Shown: one piece after another, positions 1 through 7,384 of the stretch | Layout of the letters: each line of letters starts with the position of its first letter | Numbering within the stretch: position 1 is the first letter of the stretch | DNA from: Dolichospermum sp. DET69 | GTDB lineage: Bacteria > Cyanobacteriota > Cyanobacteriia > Cyanobacteriales > Nostocaceae | DNA: 64,000 bases | Direction of reading: 5' to 3' | Assembly (NCBI GenBank): GCA_017355425.1 | Contig: CP070233.1 | Span: 350,501-414,500 of the forward strand | Translations under genes and position numbers: made by a program | The notes under the pieces: generated by a model | Database searches by the model: none | The model's input: only the letters and a program-made list of their open reading frames with translations | What the model was told of the DNA's origin: nothing

Positions 1-1101
1 CAAATTTTACCGATTATACAATTTATTCATGATCAAAATTCTATCCATCGAGATATTAAACCCAGTAATATTGTTAGAGAAACAGCAACACAAAAACTAT
101 TTTTAATTGATTTTGGGGCGGTTAAACAAGTTGTTTCTGGTGAAACAAATATAAAAAAATCTGTACCTATTTTTACAAAAGTGTACGCTTCTCCTGAACA
201 AAGACCTGAAGAAGGAAGAATAGGAGAAATTTATCCGTCTAGTGATTTATATAGTTTAGCTGTTACTTGTCTGGAGTTACTCACAGGTACAACTCCTGTT
301 GATTACCTTGACAATAATTACCGAAATTGGCGACAACAAGCTAGTATAATTACTAGCCCTTCTCTAGCTAATATTTTAGATAAAATGCTCAAGATTAACC
401 CTAGACACCGGTTTCAATCAGCAGCAGAAGTTATGACGGCTGTAAATGAATCTCAAATAACCACACAACCAGATCATTCAGTCAATAATAATAATACAAA
501 GCCCATCAATAAACCAGCTCACAATTTAAAATTTTTACTCATAAAATCGGCTTTTTTAATAACTTTAATAACTATTGGTGTGATGGGTATTAATATTTAT
601 TTGCAACCATCAATTAAAGTAGTAGAATATGCAAAAGCTGGGGTTAAATTTAAATATCCTAAAAATTGGCAAGAAACACCAGCAATAGATAAAATAACGC
701 GAATTATCCCGAAAAATACGATTTCATCTTCTCTAACTCCAGAATTTTTTATCACTATAGATGAGTTATTCCAGTCGGAGTCTTTGGAAGATTATACTAA
801 GTTTTCTATCGGACAAATTGAAGCATTAGGACAAAATGCGAAAATTATCAAATCTGGACGAATACAACTTGGTGAAACACAAGGTCATCAAGTAGTTTAT
901 GAGAGCAGAGATAATATCCACAAGGTAAATTTCCAAGAAATGCAAGTATGGATTGTTAATGGTAAAAAAGCCTATATTCTCACCTATCGCGCTGAAGATA
1001 AATCCTATCCAGAGTTTGCGAAAACTGTGGAAGACACCATAATTAAATCCTTTAGACTGGAAAAATCCACATCTGAAAAATCCACAAATCCAATCTGGTA
1101 A
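1..1101 (+). CDS. Serine/threonine protein kinase, C-terminal part (5' end outside window)
   Basis: The reading frame is open from base 1, so the N-lobe lies outside the window. The catalytic loop HRDIKPSN is encoded at 46-69 and the DFG metal-binding motif at 109-117. The activation segment ends in YASPEQ near 184-201. These are hallmark Hanks-type kinase motifs, so the protein probably phosphorylates Ser/Thr on target proteins. A hydrophobic segment around 530-605 is one membrane span. The part after it (about 150 residues) resembles the PsbP/DcrB-like domains that follow many cyanobacterial kinase domains; that assignment is tentative. The kinase call is firm and the target is unknown. The gene ends at a TAA and is followed by about 360 bp without a gene. 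Confidence 0.9.
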   Translation, partial: QILPIIQFIHDQNSIHRDIKPSNIVRETATQKLFLIDFGAVKQVVSGETNIKKSVPIFTKVYASPEQRPEEGRIGEIYPSSDLYSLAVTCLELLTGTTPVDYLDNNYRNWRQQASIITSPSLANILDKMLKINPRHRFQSAAEVMTAVNESQITTQPDHSVNNNNTKPINKPAHNLKFLLIKSAFLITLITIGVMGINIYLQPSIKVVEYAKAGVKFKYPKNWQETPAIDKITRIIPKNTISSSLTPEFFITIDELFQSESLEDYTKFSIGQIEALGQNAKIIKSGRIQLGETQGHQVVYESRDNIHKVNFQEMQVWIVNGKKAYILTYRAEDKSYPEFAKTVEDTIIKSFRLEKSTSEKSTNPIW

Positions 1102-1403
1102 TTAAGAGGATGTTTGAAAAGTATCAGAATTAATCGAGATTCCTCAAAGTCCCCCTTTTCAAGGGGGATTTAGGGGGATCAGATCCCACAGGAAAAAGTT
1201 TTCAAATAACCTCTTACTTAAACTCCAAATTCAAGGGTGTAAATGACAATTTGAGTATTAGACATCTGGTGAAAATTAAATATGCGTGACTTACAACCCT
1301 TGTAGAGACGTTCCATGGGTAGGGATTCTCGGCTCTACATTCTTTTCTGGAGATGTCTATTGGGAATTGGGGTAATTTACGTTCTGGACAGAACCCCCAA
1401 TCT
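1102..1403. other. Intergenic region with a short dispersed repeat
   Basis: No gene is seen here. It contains a cyanobacterial-type repeat around 1150-1180 (cccccttttcaaggggga and flanks), which forms an imperfect palindrome. The rest is AT-rich sequence without a convincing promoter. It lies between two convergent genes. Confidence 0.5.
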
Positions 1404-1437
1404 CAAAACAAAAACAACCCCCAAATTTGGAGGTTGT
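1404..1437 (-). terminator. Rho-independent terminator of mraY
   Basis: Read on the minus strand, acaacctcc, a short AAATTT loop and gggggttgt form a strong stem at 1414-1437. It is followed by TTTTTGTTTT. It lies about 30 bp past the mraY stop codon, in the right orientation to end that transcript. Confidence 0.75.
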
Positions 1438-1464
1438 GAATTTTTATTTTTAAAACAAAACTGA

Positions 1465-2565
1465 TTATTTTATAGACATAATACAAACAGATGCCAGAAA
1501 AGCAGCGATAATATAAAATACAGCCACTACTTGTAACTCTGACCAACCAGTTAATTCTAAATGATGATGTAAAGGAGCCATTTTAAATAAGCGCTTACCT
1601 TTGCCATCTGGTCCTTTTGTAGCTTTATAATAACCAACTTGTGCCATAACAGAGAGAGTTTCTACAAAGAAAATCCCACTCAGAATAAATAGTGCTACTA
1701 AGGTATTTGTTAGCAGTGCAACAGCAGCTAAAGCGCCACCTAGAGCTAAAGAACCTGTGTCACCCATAAAAACACTAGCGGGGTTGCGATTATAGGCTAA
1801 AAACCCTAAGCAACTACCACTGACAGCCGCACAGAAAACCATCAAGTCGGGAGAAGTTGGCGCAATAATCACACCTAATGCGAAAATAGCGATCGCTACT
1901 GTTCCCGCAGCTAAACCATCAACACCATCTGTTAAATTAGTAGCATTGCTCTGGGCAACTAGAACAAAACCCGCGACAGGCCAAAACAACATTCCTAAAG
2001 GTAAGGATAAACCCCACCAAGGTAAATAGATATTAGTTATACTAAAATCACCTTTAAACATCAACCAGCCACAAAATACAGCCCCAAAGATAACTTGCAA
2101 AGCTAACTTCATTTTTGGAGAAATTCCTTTGTTAGACTTACGACGCAAAATTTGCCAGTCGTCTATCCAGCCAATGAAACCGTAGCTGAGTGTTAAAGCA
2201 GAAACCGCTAGGACATTTTCCGAAAAATCGGATAATATGCCAGCAATTATCACCGCTACAGGGATAAAAAACACACCCCCCATAGTTGGTGTCCCCGCCT
2301 TTTTTAGATGTGCCTGGGGTCCATCCTCCCGGATAATCTGCCCCGTTTTCAGTGCTTGTAACAGAGGAATTACCCACTGTCCCAGAACTGTTACACCAAC
2401 AGCAGACAATAAAAGAGGTAGGGTAAGGGAATTAGTATACCAGGGAGTCCTATTTCCCATCCAATCGAAAATCAAGGCTGTCGTACTGAGTAACAGAGCC
2501 AGCAAGGAGGCCAACCCAATTCCCGAAAAATTCACACTTTGATTAGGAGATAATTTAGCGTCCAC
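1465..2565 (-). CDS. mraY: Phospho-N-acetylmuramoyl-pentapeptide-transferase MraY
   Basis: MraY transfers phospho-MurNAc-pentapeptide from UDP to undecaprenyl phosphate, making lipid I at the inner face of the plasma membrane. The protein is a multi-pass membrane protein of about 366 residues, normal for the family. Visible landmarks are GTPTMGG, a DDW motif (family DD), the long NATNLTDGVDGLA signature, NPASVFMGDTGSL and MAPLHHH near the C-terminus. I place the start at the GTG at 2565 because AAGGGA lies about 9 nt upstream. A further in-frame GTG at 2583 overlaps that ribosome site and is less likely. The gene stands alone here, with no mur or dcw neighbours, as is common in cyanobacteria. 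A good terminator follows. Confidence 0.97.
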   Translation of the reverse strand: MDAKLSPNQSVNFSGIGLASLLALLLSTTALIFDWMGNRTPWYTNSLTLPLLLSAVGVTVLGQWVIPLLQALKTGQIIREDGPQAHLKKAGTPTMGGVFFIPVAVIIAGILSDFSENVLAVSALTLSYGFIGWIDDWQILRRKSNKGISPKMKLALQVIFGAVFCGWLMFKGDFSITNIYLPWWGLSLPLGMLFWPVAGFVLVAQSNATNLTDGVDGLAAGTVAIAIFALGVIIAPTSPDLMVFCAAVSGSCLGFLAYNRNPASVFMGDTGSLALGGALAAVALLTNTLVALFILSGIFFVETLSVMAQVGYYKATKGPDGKGKRLFKMAPLHHHLELTGWSELQVVAVFYIIAAFLASVCIMSIK

Positions 2566-2804
2566 AAAAAAAAGTCCCTTCACTCCACACTTAAAAAAAA
2601 CCTAAATAAAACAATAAAAGCTGTTTTCCTTTCCTAGCTCCTAAAATACAGTGTACTAATACACTGCATCCTAAATAAACTAACCATTCCAAATTTGACA
2701 ACCAGCTGATTATGTATTCTTTTTGACTTCCGCTCCAGGTTACTAGTACAGTAGGGAGTAAATAAAACAACCATTCTCAATCGCCAAAAAGCTTACGCCA
2801 TATT

Positions 2805-2845
2805 ACTTTTGACTTTTGACTTTTGACTTTTGACTTTTGACTTTC
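2805..2845. repeat. Heptanucleotide tandem repeat (TTTTGAC)n
   Basis: About five to six head-to-tail copies of the 7-mer TTTTGAC lie just past the DUF3134 gene. This is the short tandemly repeated type (STRR) typical of heterocystous cyanobacteria. Several other 7-mers in the window behave the same way. Confidence 0.85.
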
Positions 2846-2856
2846 GCCTTGCGGTG

Positions 2857-3093
2857 CTAGTCTTCGTCAGGACCTGCATCATCATCATCATAATCAATAT
2901 CACTAATTCCGTCGTCTGCGCCCAGAAAATCGGATATTACTTCTACATCTTCCCGCGAGTCTGTTTCGTGGATATCACGGGCTATGAGTCGGCCACCCAG
3001 CCGCAACCAATCTAGCATGGAAGACTCTTGTTTTAAGGGAATAACCGATGCTCGTTGGTTTCGGGGGGCTTCACGGAGAGGAGAATCTAACAT
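2857..3093 (-). CDS. DUF3134 family protein
   Basis: This is a small acidic soluble protein of 78 residues. It begins MLDSPLREAPRNQRA, continues through a QESSMLDWLRLGGRLIARD segment and ends in a run of Asp and Glu. The central segment matches my memory of the cyanobacterial DUF3134 family, whose function is unknown. I prefer the ATG at 3093 over an in-frame GTG at 3105, since family members start near MLxSPLRE. A heptamer repeat follows the gene and the IscB-related element at 3216-3646 lies upstream, so about 120 bp is left for its promoter. No catalytic motif is visible. Confidence 0.75.
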   Translation of the reverse strand: MLDSPLREAPRNQRASVIPLKQESSMLDWLRLGGRLIARDIHETDSREDVEVISDFLGADDGISDIDYDDDDAGPDED

Positions 3094-3215
3094 ATCAGCA
3101 ATCACACAATAGGGTTTATATAACTAGACATTAAGAGTCTATCATTTGATACGAGTTAATTTATTCCTTCATACAACTCTTTAATTGCTTAATCCGAATC
3201 AAAGAAAATTTTCAT

Positions 3216-3646
3216 AAGAATACCCGGTAAGTGGGAAACTCAGACACTTCAGTGCTGAGAGGGAAACGACTCGTGCGGTTTTAACCGCCTTGAATATTTT
3301 TTCATTACCGCCTTGGAGTTGGGAAATTCGGGGTACTTTTGTGGTGTACTTTCAACGGGACAATTACCGATTCAAATTTTCCAACTCTGTACGCATAATG
3401 TTTTGCTCACTCATAGCCTCCCATTTCTGGGGTAATGTTAGCTTCGTCAATGTTTTAAGAGCTTGTTAGGCTTGCAACACTGTTTCAGTGACTTTGAAAC
3501 TGTTTAATCACAAGCGACAGGGCAGGGAACTAGCTTCGGATTCCAGGGTGTCGTGACTCAAAAAACGTAGTCAGTTAAGACTTAGACTGGTCAGTACAGC
3601 TTGCAATTTCTTACAAGCTCAGTCCCTTTAGGGCTGAGTTACTGAC
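3216..3646 (-). mobile_element. IscB-family miniature element: complete omega-RNA, nuclease gene deleted
   Basis: Read on the minus strand, this 431-bp unit starts GTCAGTAACTCAGCCC and ends at the same right-end hairpin as the complete IscB element at 45632-47240. Its first 230 nt align with that element's omega-RNA almost without gaps. A ribosome site and ATG follow, but the frame (MSEQNIMRTELENLNR) stops after 16 codons at 3364-3414. A short unrelated stretch and the right end come next. So it is a non-autonomous, MITE-like derivative. No target duplication is seen, as expected for IS200/IS605-type transposition. ATGA (TCAT on the plus strand, 3212-3215) lies directly outside the right end, as for the other two copies. 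Confidence 0.85.
3416..3646 (-). ncRNA. Candidate omega-RNA (HEARO-type guide RNA) of the miniature element
   Basis: The 5' stem GTCAGTA/TACTGAC, the AGCTTG/CAAGCT hairpin and later helices of the IscB omega-RNA are all retained. One later hairpin shows a compensatory change: C-G in the complete element is T-A here, and the next pair goes from T-G to C-G. That suggests selection on structure before or after the two copies separated. By analogy with IscB systems the guide would be read from the 5' flank at 3647-3662. Expression is not shown, and no nuclease is encoded in cis. Confidence 0.7.
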
Positions 3647-3763
3647 TTAATTAGGGAACGGTAGCCAAAAAGGCATTATTCATGAATTGTATGCTCGTAG
3701 ACAAACAACATTAATATTTTATTAATGATGTTTCATCATGCAAACTCTACCAGGTACAGGGCA

Positions 3764-4348
3764 ATGATAGGCAAATCAACTCTCATAGATTTAATTGTTG
3801 GCACAAATCGCGGTTTGTTAGCAAATCAGCAACAACAACAAGCTATCTTAGCAGCGATCGCTAACTTAGAAGATTTTAATCCTACACCCAATCCATTAGC
3901 AGCTAGTAATTTACTAGAAGGCAACTGGCGACTACTATACACCACAAGCAAAGCTTTATTAAAGATAGATCGTTTCCCCTTTTGTAAACTTGGTCAAATT
4001 TACCAATGTATTCGGGTAGAAAGCAACAGTATCTACAATATAGCTGAGATTTACGGGATTCCTTCCCTAGAAGGATTAGTCAGCGTTGCTGCTAAATTTG
4101 AACCAGTATCGGGGCGGCGTGTCCAAGTAAAATTCCAACGTTCTATTATTGGTTTACAAAGGCTTATTGGCTATACAACACCAGAAAACTTGATCCAACA
4201 AATTGAATTAGGCAAAAAATTTACAGCTTTTGATTTTCTCATTCAAAGTGAACAACAACAAGGTTGGCTAGATATTACTTATATAGATGATGATCTCCGT
4301 ATTGCCAGGGGGAACGAAGGTAGTGTTTTTGTATTAAGTAAGACATAA
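3764..4348 (+). CDS. PAP/fibrillin family protein (plastid-lipid-associated)
   Basis: The protein has 194 residues from the ATG at 3764. It starts with MIGKSTLIDLIVGTNRG, the usual opening of cyanobacterial fibrillins. The signature NLLEGNWRLLYTTSKALL follows at about residues 50-67, and the C-terminal DITYIDDDLRIARGNEGSVFVL is also typical. Fibrillins are lipocalin-like proteins on thylakoids and lipid bodies that bind lipids or quinones and help in photoprotection. An in-frame ATG at 3725 would add 13 residues unlike the family, so the later start is preferred. The gene follows the IscB-derived element and precedes psaE with its own spacing. The exact ligand is unknown. Confidence 0.88.
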   Translation: MIGKSTLIDLIVGTNRGLLANQQQQQAILAAIANLEDFNPTPNPLAASNLLEGNWRLLYTTSKALLKIDRFPFCKLGQIYQCIRVESNSIYNIAEIYGIPSLEGLVSVAAKFEPVSGRRVQVKFQRSIIGLQRLIGYTTPENLIQQIELGKKFTAFDFLIQSEQQQGWLDITYIDDDLRIARGNEGSVFVLSKT

Positions 4349-4559
4349 GCCATGATGCAAAAAGTATTTGGGAATGAACATACTCTGTTATGGGTACTTT
4401 GTCAAGGGGGAATTAGGAAGATTAACAACTGATTAACCATCAAAACCCACCAATTTGACAAATAACTTAACAAAACCACAAGCAAACACATTCAGGCTGT
4501 AAAGTAAGAACAATCAGCCCTACATTAAGGCATTTATATTTTAAAAGGGAAGATCCATC

Positions 4560-4793
4560 ATGGTTCAAAAAGGTTCTAAAGTACGTGTTCTCCGCCCTGA
4601 GTCCTACTGGTTTCAGGATCTTGGTACAGTGGTTTCTGTTGAAAAAAGTGCCATCAAATACCCTGTAATTGTCCGGTTTGACAAAGTTAACTACTCCAAC
4701 CTCACTACTGCCAACTATGCTGTAGATGAGTTAATCGAAGTAGAAGCACCTAAAGCGAAACCAGCAGCAAAACCAGCAGCAGCAGCAAAATAA
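4560..4793 (+). CDS. psaE: Photosystem I reaction centre subunit IV, PsaE
   Basis: PsaE is a stromal-side subunit of photosystem I that helps dock ferredoxin and supports cyclic electron flow. The 77-residue protein starts [18 protein letters not shown] and contains the [15 protein letters not shown] core of the SH3-like fold. It ends in a low-complexity Lys/Pro/Ala tail ([14 protein letters not shown]) as in other cyanobacteria. A good ribosome site, AAAAGGGAAG, lies about 9 bp before the ATG. The gene stands alone, which is normal for psaE. The upstream 210 bp must hold the promoter, but I cannot place it. Confidence 0.97.
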   Translation: MVQKGSKVRVLRPESYWFQDLGTVVSVEKSAIKYPVIVRFDKVNYSNLTTANYAVDELIEVEAPKAKPAAKPAAAAK

Positions 4794-4908
4794 ACAGTCA
4801 AGCGCCTAGGGGATTGTTTCATGGGATAATAGCAGGAGATGTCAAGGAAAAACCTTGCACATTTTCTCTCTTTAACCACAGCTTCCCCTAAAAATATTAT
4901 TTGCTTGA

Positions 4909-5784
4909 ATGCCTGAACTGCCTGAAGTTGAAACAGTCCGCCGGGGTTTAAATCAATTAACCCTCGGTCAAGAAATTACGGGAGGAGATGTGTTGCTACA
5001 ACGCACCATCGCCTACCCGTTTTCTGTTGATGAATTTATTGATAGAATTAAAGGGAATACCATTGCTACCTGGCATCGTCGTGGTAAATATCTCCTAGCT
5101 GAACTTTCCGCACCTGCTCCCAATTATTTGGGGGTGCATTTGCGAATGACCGGTCAGTTATTATGGTTAACCCAAGATGAACCTTTACACAAACACACCA
5201 GAGTTAGATTATTTTTCGGAGAAAAGCAGGAATTACGCTTTGTTGACCAGCGCACATTCGGGCAAATGTGGTATGTTCCTGGTGATGTGGCTGTAGAAAG
5301 TATTATTACAGGTTTGGCAAAACTGGCAGTTGACCCCTTTTCCCCAGAGTTCACCGTTGAGTATTTGTCTGATAAATTAAAAAAATCCCGTCGTCCCATT
5401 AAAACTGGATTATTAGATCAGTCAATGGTGGCAGGATTAGGTAATATTTATGCAGATGAAGCTTTGTTTAAAAGTGGGATTTTACCAACTACTCTTTGTA
5501 CAGAATTACAACTTCCGCAAATCGAATTTTTACGAACGGCAATTATTGAAGTTCTATCAGCGAGTATTGCGGTAGGTGGGACAACTTTTAGTAATTTCTT
5601 GAGTGTTAAAGGTGTTAATGGTAATTATGGTGGTGAAGCCTGGGTTTATAACCGCACGGGAGAACCTTGTAAGGTTTGTGGTAACGTTATACAGCGAATT
5701 AAATTAGGTGGACGTTCTAGTCATTTCTGTTCTCAGTGTCAAAGTAGGGGCAGGGTTTCCCCACCCTCTATATTTCCCATTTAA
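4909..5784 (+). CDS. mutM: Formamidopyrimidine-DNA glycosylase MutM (Fpg)
   Basis: MutM removes oxidised purines such as 8-oxoguanine and cleaves the abasic site by beta/delta elimination. It starts MPELPEVETVRRGL, so the catalytic Pro and Glu are present after Met removal. The helix-two-turn-helix DQSMVAGLGNIYADEALF is at about residues 168-185. A C-terminal zinc finger has the cysteine pairs CKVC and CSQC near residues 256 and 274. The length, 291 residues, is normal. The gene is 115 bp after psaE on the same strand and may be cotranscribed, but no link is shown. Confidence 0.97.
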   Translation: MPELPEVETVRRGLNQLTLGQEITGGDVLLQRTIAYPFSVDEFIDRIKGNTIATWHRRGKYLLAELSAPAPNYLGVHLRMTGQLLWLTQDEPLHKHTRVRLFFGEKQELRFVDQRTFGQMWYVPGDVAVESIITGLAKLAVDPFSPEFTVEYLSDKLKKSRRPIKTGLLDQSMVAGLGNIYADEALFKSGILPTTLCTELQLPQIEFLRTAIIEVLSASIAVGGTTFSNFLSVKGVNGNYGGEAWVYNRTGEPCKVCGNVIQRIKLGGRSSHFCSQCQSRGRVSPPSIFPI

Positions 5785-5799
5785 ATTGTATAACCTGTT

Positions 5800-5925
5800 A
5801 GGAGTCTAAATCTTGTTACAGCGGTTTCCGCTCTTATGAGGTACATCTTAGCCCCCTCATCGCTTGCGGGGAGGGGGTTGGGGGTGGGGTTCTTGTACCT
5901 CATAACACCGAGAATTCCTGTAAGT
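5800..5925. repeat. Dispersed palindromic intergenic repeat
   Basis: The arms gaggtacatcttagccccct and ggggttcttgtacctc form an imperfect inverted repeat with a G-rich centre. Repeats with this G/C-rich core are scattered in this type of genome. No coding potential is seen. Confidence 0.5.
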
Positions 5926-5949
5926 GGGCATCCCTAGCTGCTTTGAATA

Positions 5950-6066
5950 TTTAAATTAGAGACTTGCAAATAAAAAAATATCCCAGAATTTTTTGTGGTG
6001 TAGTCCCAATAGGTTGCTAATAATACTAGGACGGGCAAGATGCCCATCCCACAATATTGGATATTG
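5950..6066. repeat. Dispersed repeat with ACGGGCAAGATGCCC palindrome, copy 1
   Basis: The segment runs from agacttgcaaataaaaaaa to acgggcaagatgcccatccc and cacaatattgga. A close relative is at 20250-20362. The copy here abuts, and appears to replace, the 5' part of the PIN-domain gene that follows. Confidence 0.75.
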
Positions 6067-6303
6067 GCTACTCTAATACAAGCGAAAACCATAACAGTAC
6101 AAGAACGAGCCACAAATCTAGAACTAAATGGAATTAAAGCTTTAGATGCTCTCCATGTTGCTTGTTCAGAAATAAGTAAATGTAATTATTTTATTACTTG
6201 TGATAAAAGGTTAATTAATCGCTCTCAGACTTTAGCTATAGTAAAAACAGTTAACCCCATTAATTTTATTCTGGAGATAGAAAATGAAAATCAAAACTAC
6301 TGA
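6040..6303 (+). pseudogene. PIN-domain (VapC-like) toxin, 5'-truncated remnant
   Basis: The frame encodes the C-terminal half of a PIN-domain ribonuclease. Visible are ATNLELNGIKALDALHVA with the conserved Asp, and NYFITCDKRLINR with the last acidic position. The N-terminal half with the first catalytic Asp is missing. The frame runs back into a dispersed repeat ending near 6066, so the apparent start (MPIPQYW) is repeat-derived. PIN toxins cleave tRNA or rRNA and need all their acidic residues, so this is probably inactive. It overlaps the next gene by 20 bp, the remains of a two-gene toxin-antitoxin arrangement. A short functional protein cannot be excluded. Confidence 0.7.
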
Positions 6304-6679
6304 CGATCAACAAATTCTTCAAGAAGCATTAATGATATTAATGAATCATTTAGAACCTACTAAATTTCTCCGGTTTATAGCAAAATATAATCTAGGACAA
6401 GGGAATTATTTACAATTTAAAGATAAAGAATTTGCAAATGAAACAGTGGCTACTTTATCACAAAAAATAGATGCTGAACAAAAACCTGAATCTATAAATT
6501 ACACACATAGTCAATATAATCCTGAGATTGATGAATTAAAAATCTGTTGGAGTCAAGCAGAAATTCAAGAAAGTGATTCTGTTAGTCCTGGGGTGATTCT
6601 TGATTATGATACAGCAGGTAATGTTATAGGAATTGAAATTCTCAACGCTTCCGAAAAAATTAGAAACTTTCACTCATAG
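6284..6679 (+). CDS. DUF2283-containing protein, probable antitoxin partner of the PIN remnant
   Basis: The 131-residue protein has two parts. Residues 1-65 form a small helical segment (EALMILMNHLEPTKFLRF) seen in short cyanobacterial proteins encoded next to toxins. Residues 83-125 resemble DUF2283, with the pattern DELKICW, then GVILDYDTAGNVIGIEIL. DUF2283 proteins often sit beside PIN or RelE toxins, and overlap with the upstream PIN remnant fits that. The reading frame starts inside the end of the PIN frame with GAGATAGAAA as a weak ribosome site. Binding of the toxin or of DNA is inferred. If the toxin is dead, the gene may be an orphan antitoxin. Confidence 0.65.
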   Translation: MKIKTTDDQQILQEALMILMNHLEPTKFLRFIAKYNLGQGNYLQFKDKEFANETVATLSQKIDAEQKPESINYTHSQYNPEIDELKICWSQAEIQESDSVSPGVILDYDTAGNVIGIEILNASEKIRNFHS

Positions 6680-6858
6680 TAATAAAATTAACTGGACTGA
6701 AAACGGTTAAAACATAGACTTTTACAAGATTAAAAAAATCCCAGACGTGTAAGGGTTTAGCACTGCTAAACCCCTACCTATAGAATCAAATAATTAAGTC
6801 GTGTTGAGTCTTCCTTCTTCCTTCTTCCTTCTTCCTTCTTCGTCCCTTCGTGGTTCAT

Positions 6859-7290
6859 AAGACCTCGCGGTAAGTGGGAAACTCAGTGGCTAAAGCCGGT
6901 GAGAGGGAAGCGACACGAGGGATTTTAATCCCTGTGGTATGCTAGAATGAAATCGTGAGTAAGAACAATAAACATCTACGTGTTGAAACATCCTAGTCCG
7001 GAGAAATCCCGGCTCATAAGAAACAACGGTTAGGTTCAAGTCCTAGCGGCAGTATTGACTTAAAAGAGCAAGTAATGGCAGGTTGTGGAGCGTACCGCAT
7101 CTTGGCTTAGTGATGGACTCACAAAAACACTGAAAATAATAAAAGTAAGCGCAATTTCGACACCTTGATTGGTGGTTGTATTGAGCGTCTAGGCGGCGTT
7201 TGACGGTCGCAGCGAGATTAGATTAGGCTAAACCCTTAATCTAATTCTGTCAGTAGAATCTCAGTGGCTGTCTTCCCTGAGAGTGTCAAT
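6859..7290 (-). mobile_element. IS200/IS605-like miniature element with non-coding core
   Basis: The plus-strand start (aagacctcgcggtaagtggg) is the inverse complement of the right end of the IscB element, with a hairpin whose inner stem is GGC/GCC. The other end, read on the minus strand, is ATTGACACTCTCAGG followed by a CTCAG/CTGAG hairpin. A solo copy of that end is at 39852. The 320-bp core has no frame of useful length. It holds a TTAGATTA/TAATCTAA stem at 7218-7244 and a tRNA-like segment near 7013-7046. TCAT (ATGA on the minus strand) lies just outside at 6855-6858. It is inserted in a dispersed repeat ending cttcgtggttcat. Boundaries are good to a few bases. Confidence 0.7.
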
Positions 7291-7318
7291 TATCTATATT
7301 CCTCCGTAAAAAAACCAT

Positions 7319-7352
7319 AAAAAAAGGTGGGTTAACAATAAAGTCACCCACC
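7319..7352 (-). terminator. Rho-independent terminator of clpC
   Basis: On the minus strand, GGTGGGT and ACCCACC pair across a 13-nt loop (7326-7352) and are followed by TTTTTTATGG. It lies about 30 bp after the clpC stop codon. Confidence 0.85.
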
Positions 7353-7384
7353 AAATAATTTACAAATGTTGTAGAAATCCCGAA

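Noticed and set aside
2237-2542. Plus-strand frame opposite mraY
   Set aside because: It is an antisense shadow of a strongly conserved gene.
6990-7060. A tRNA-Met gene suggested by CTCATAA and a T-arm-like motif
   Set aside because: The anticodon stem does not pair, no acceptor stem is seen and the segment lies inside a mobile element.
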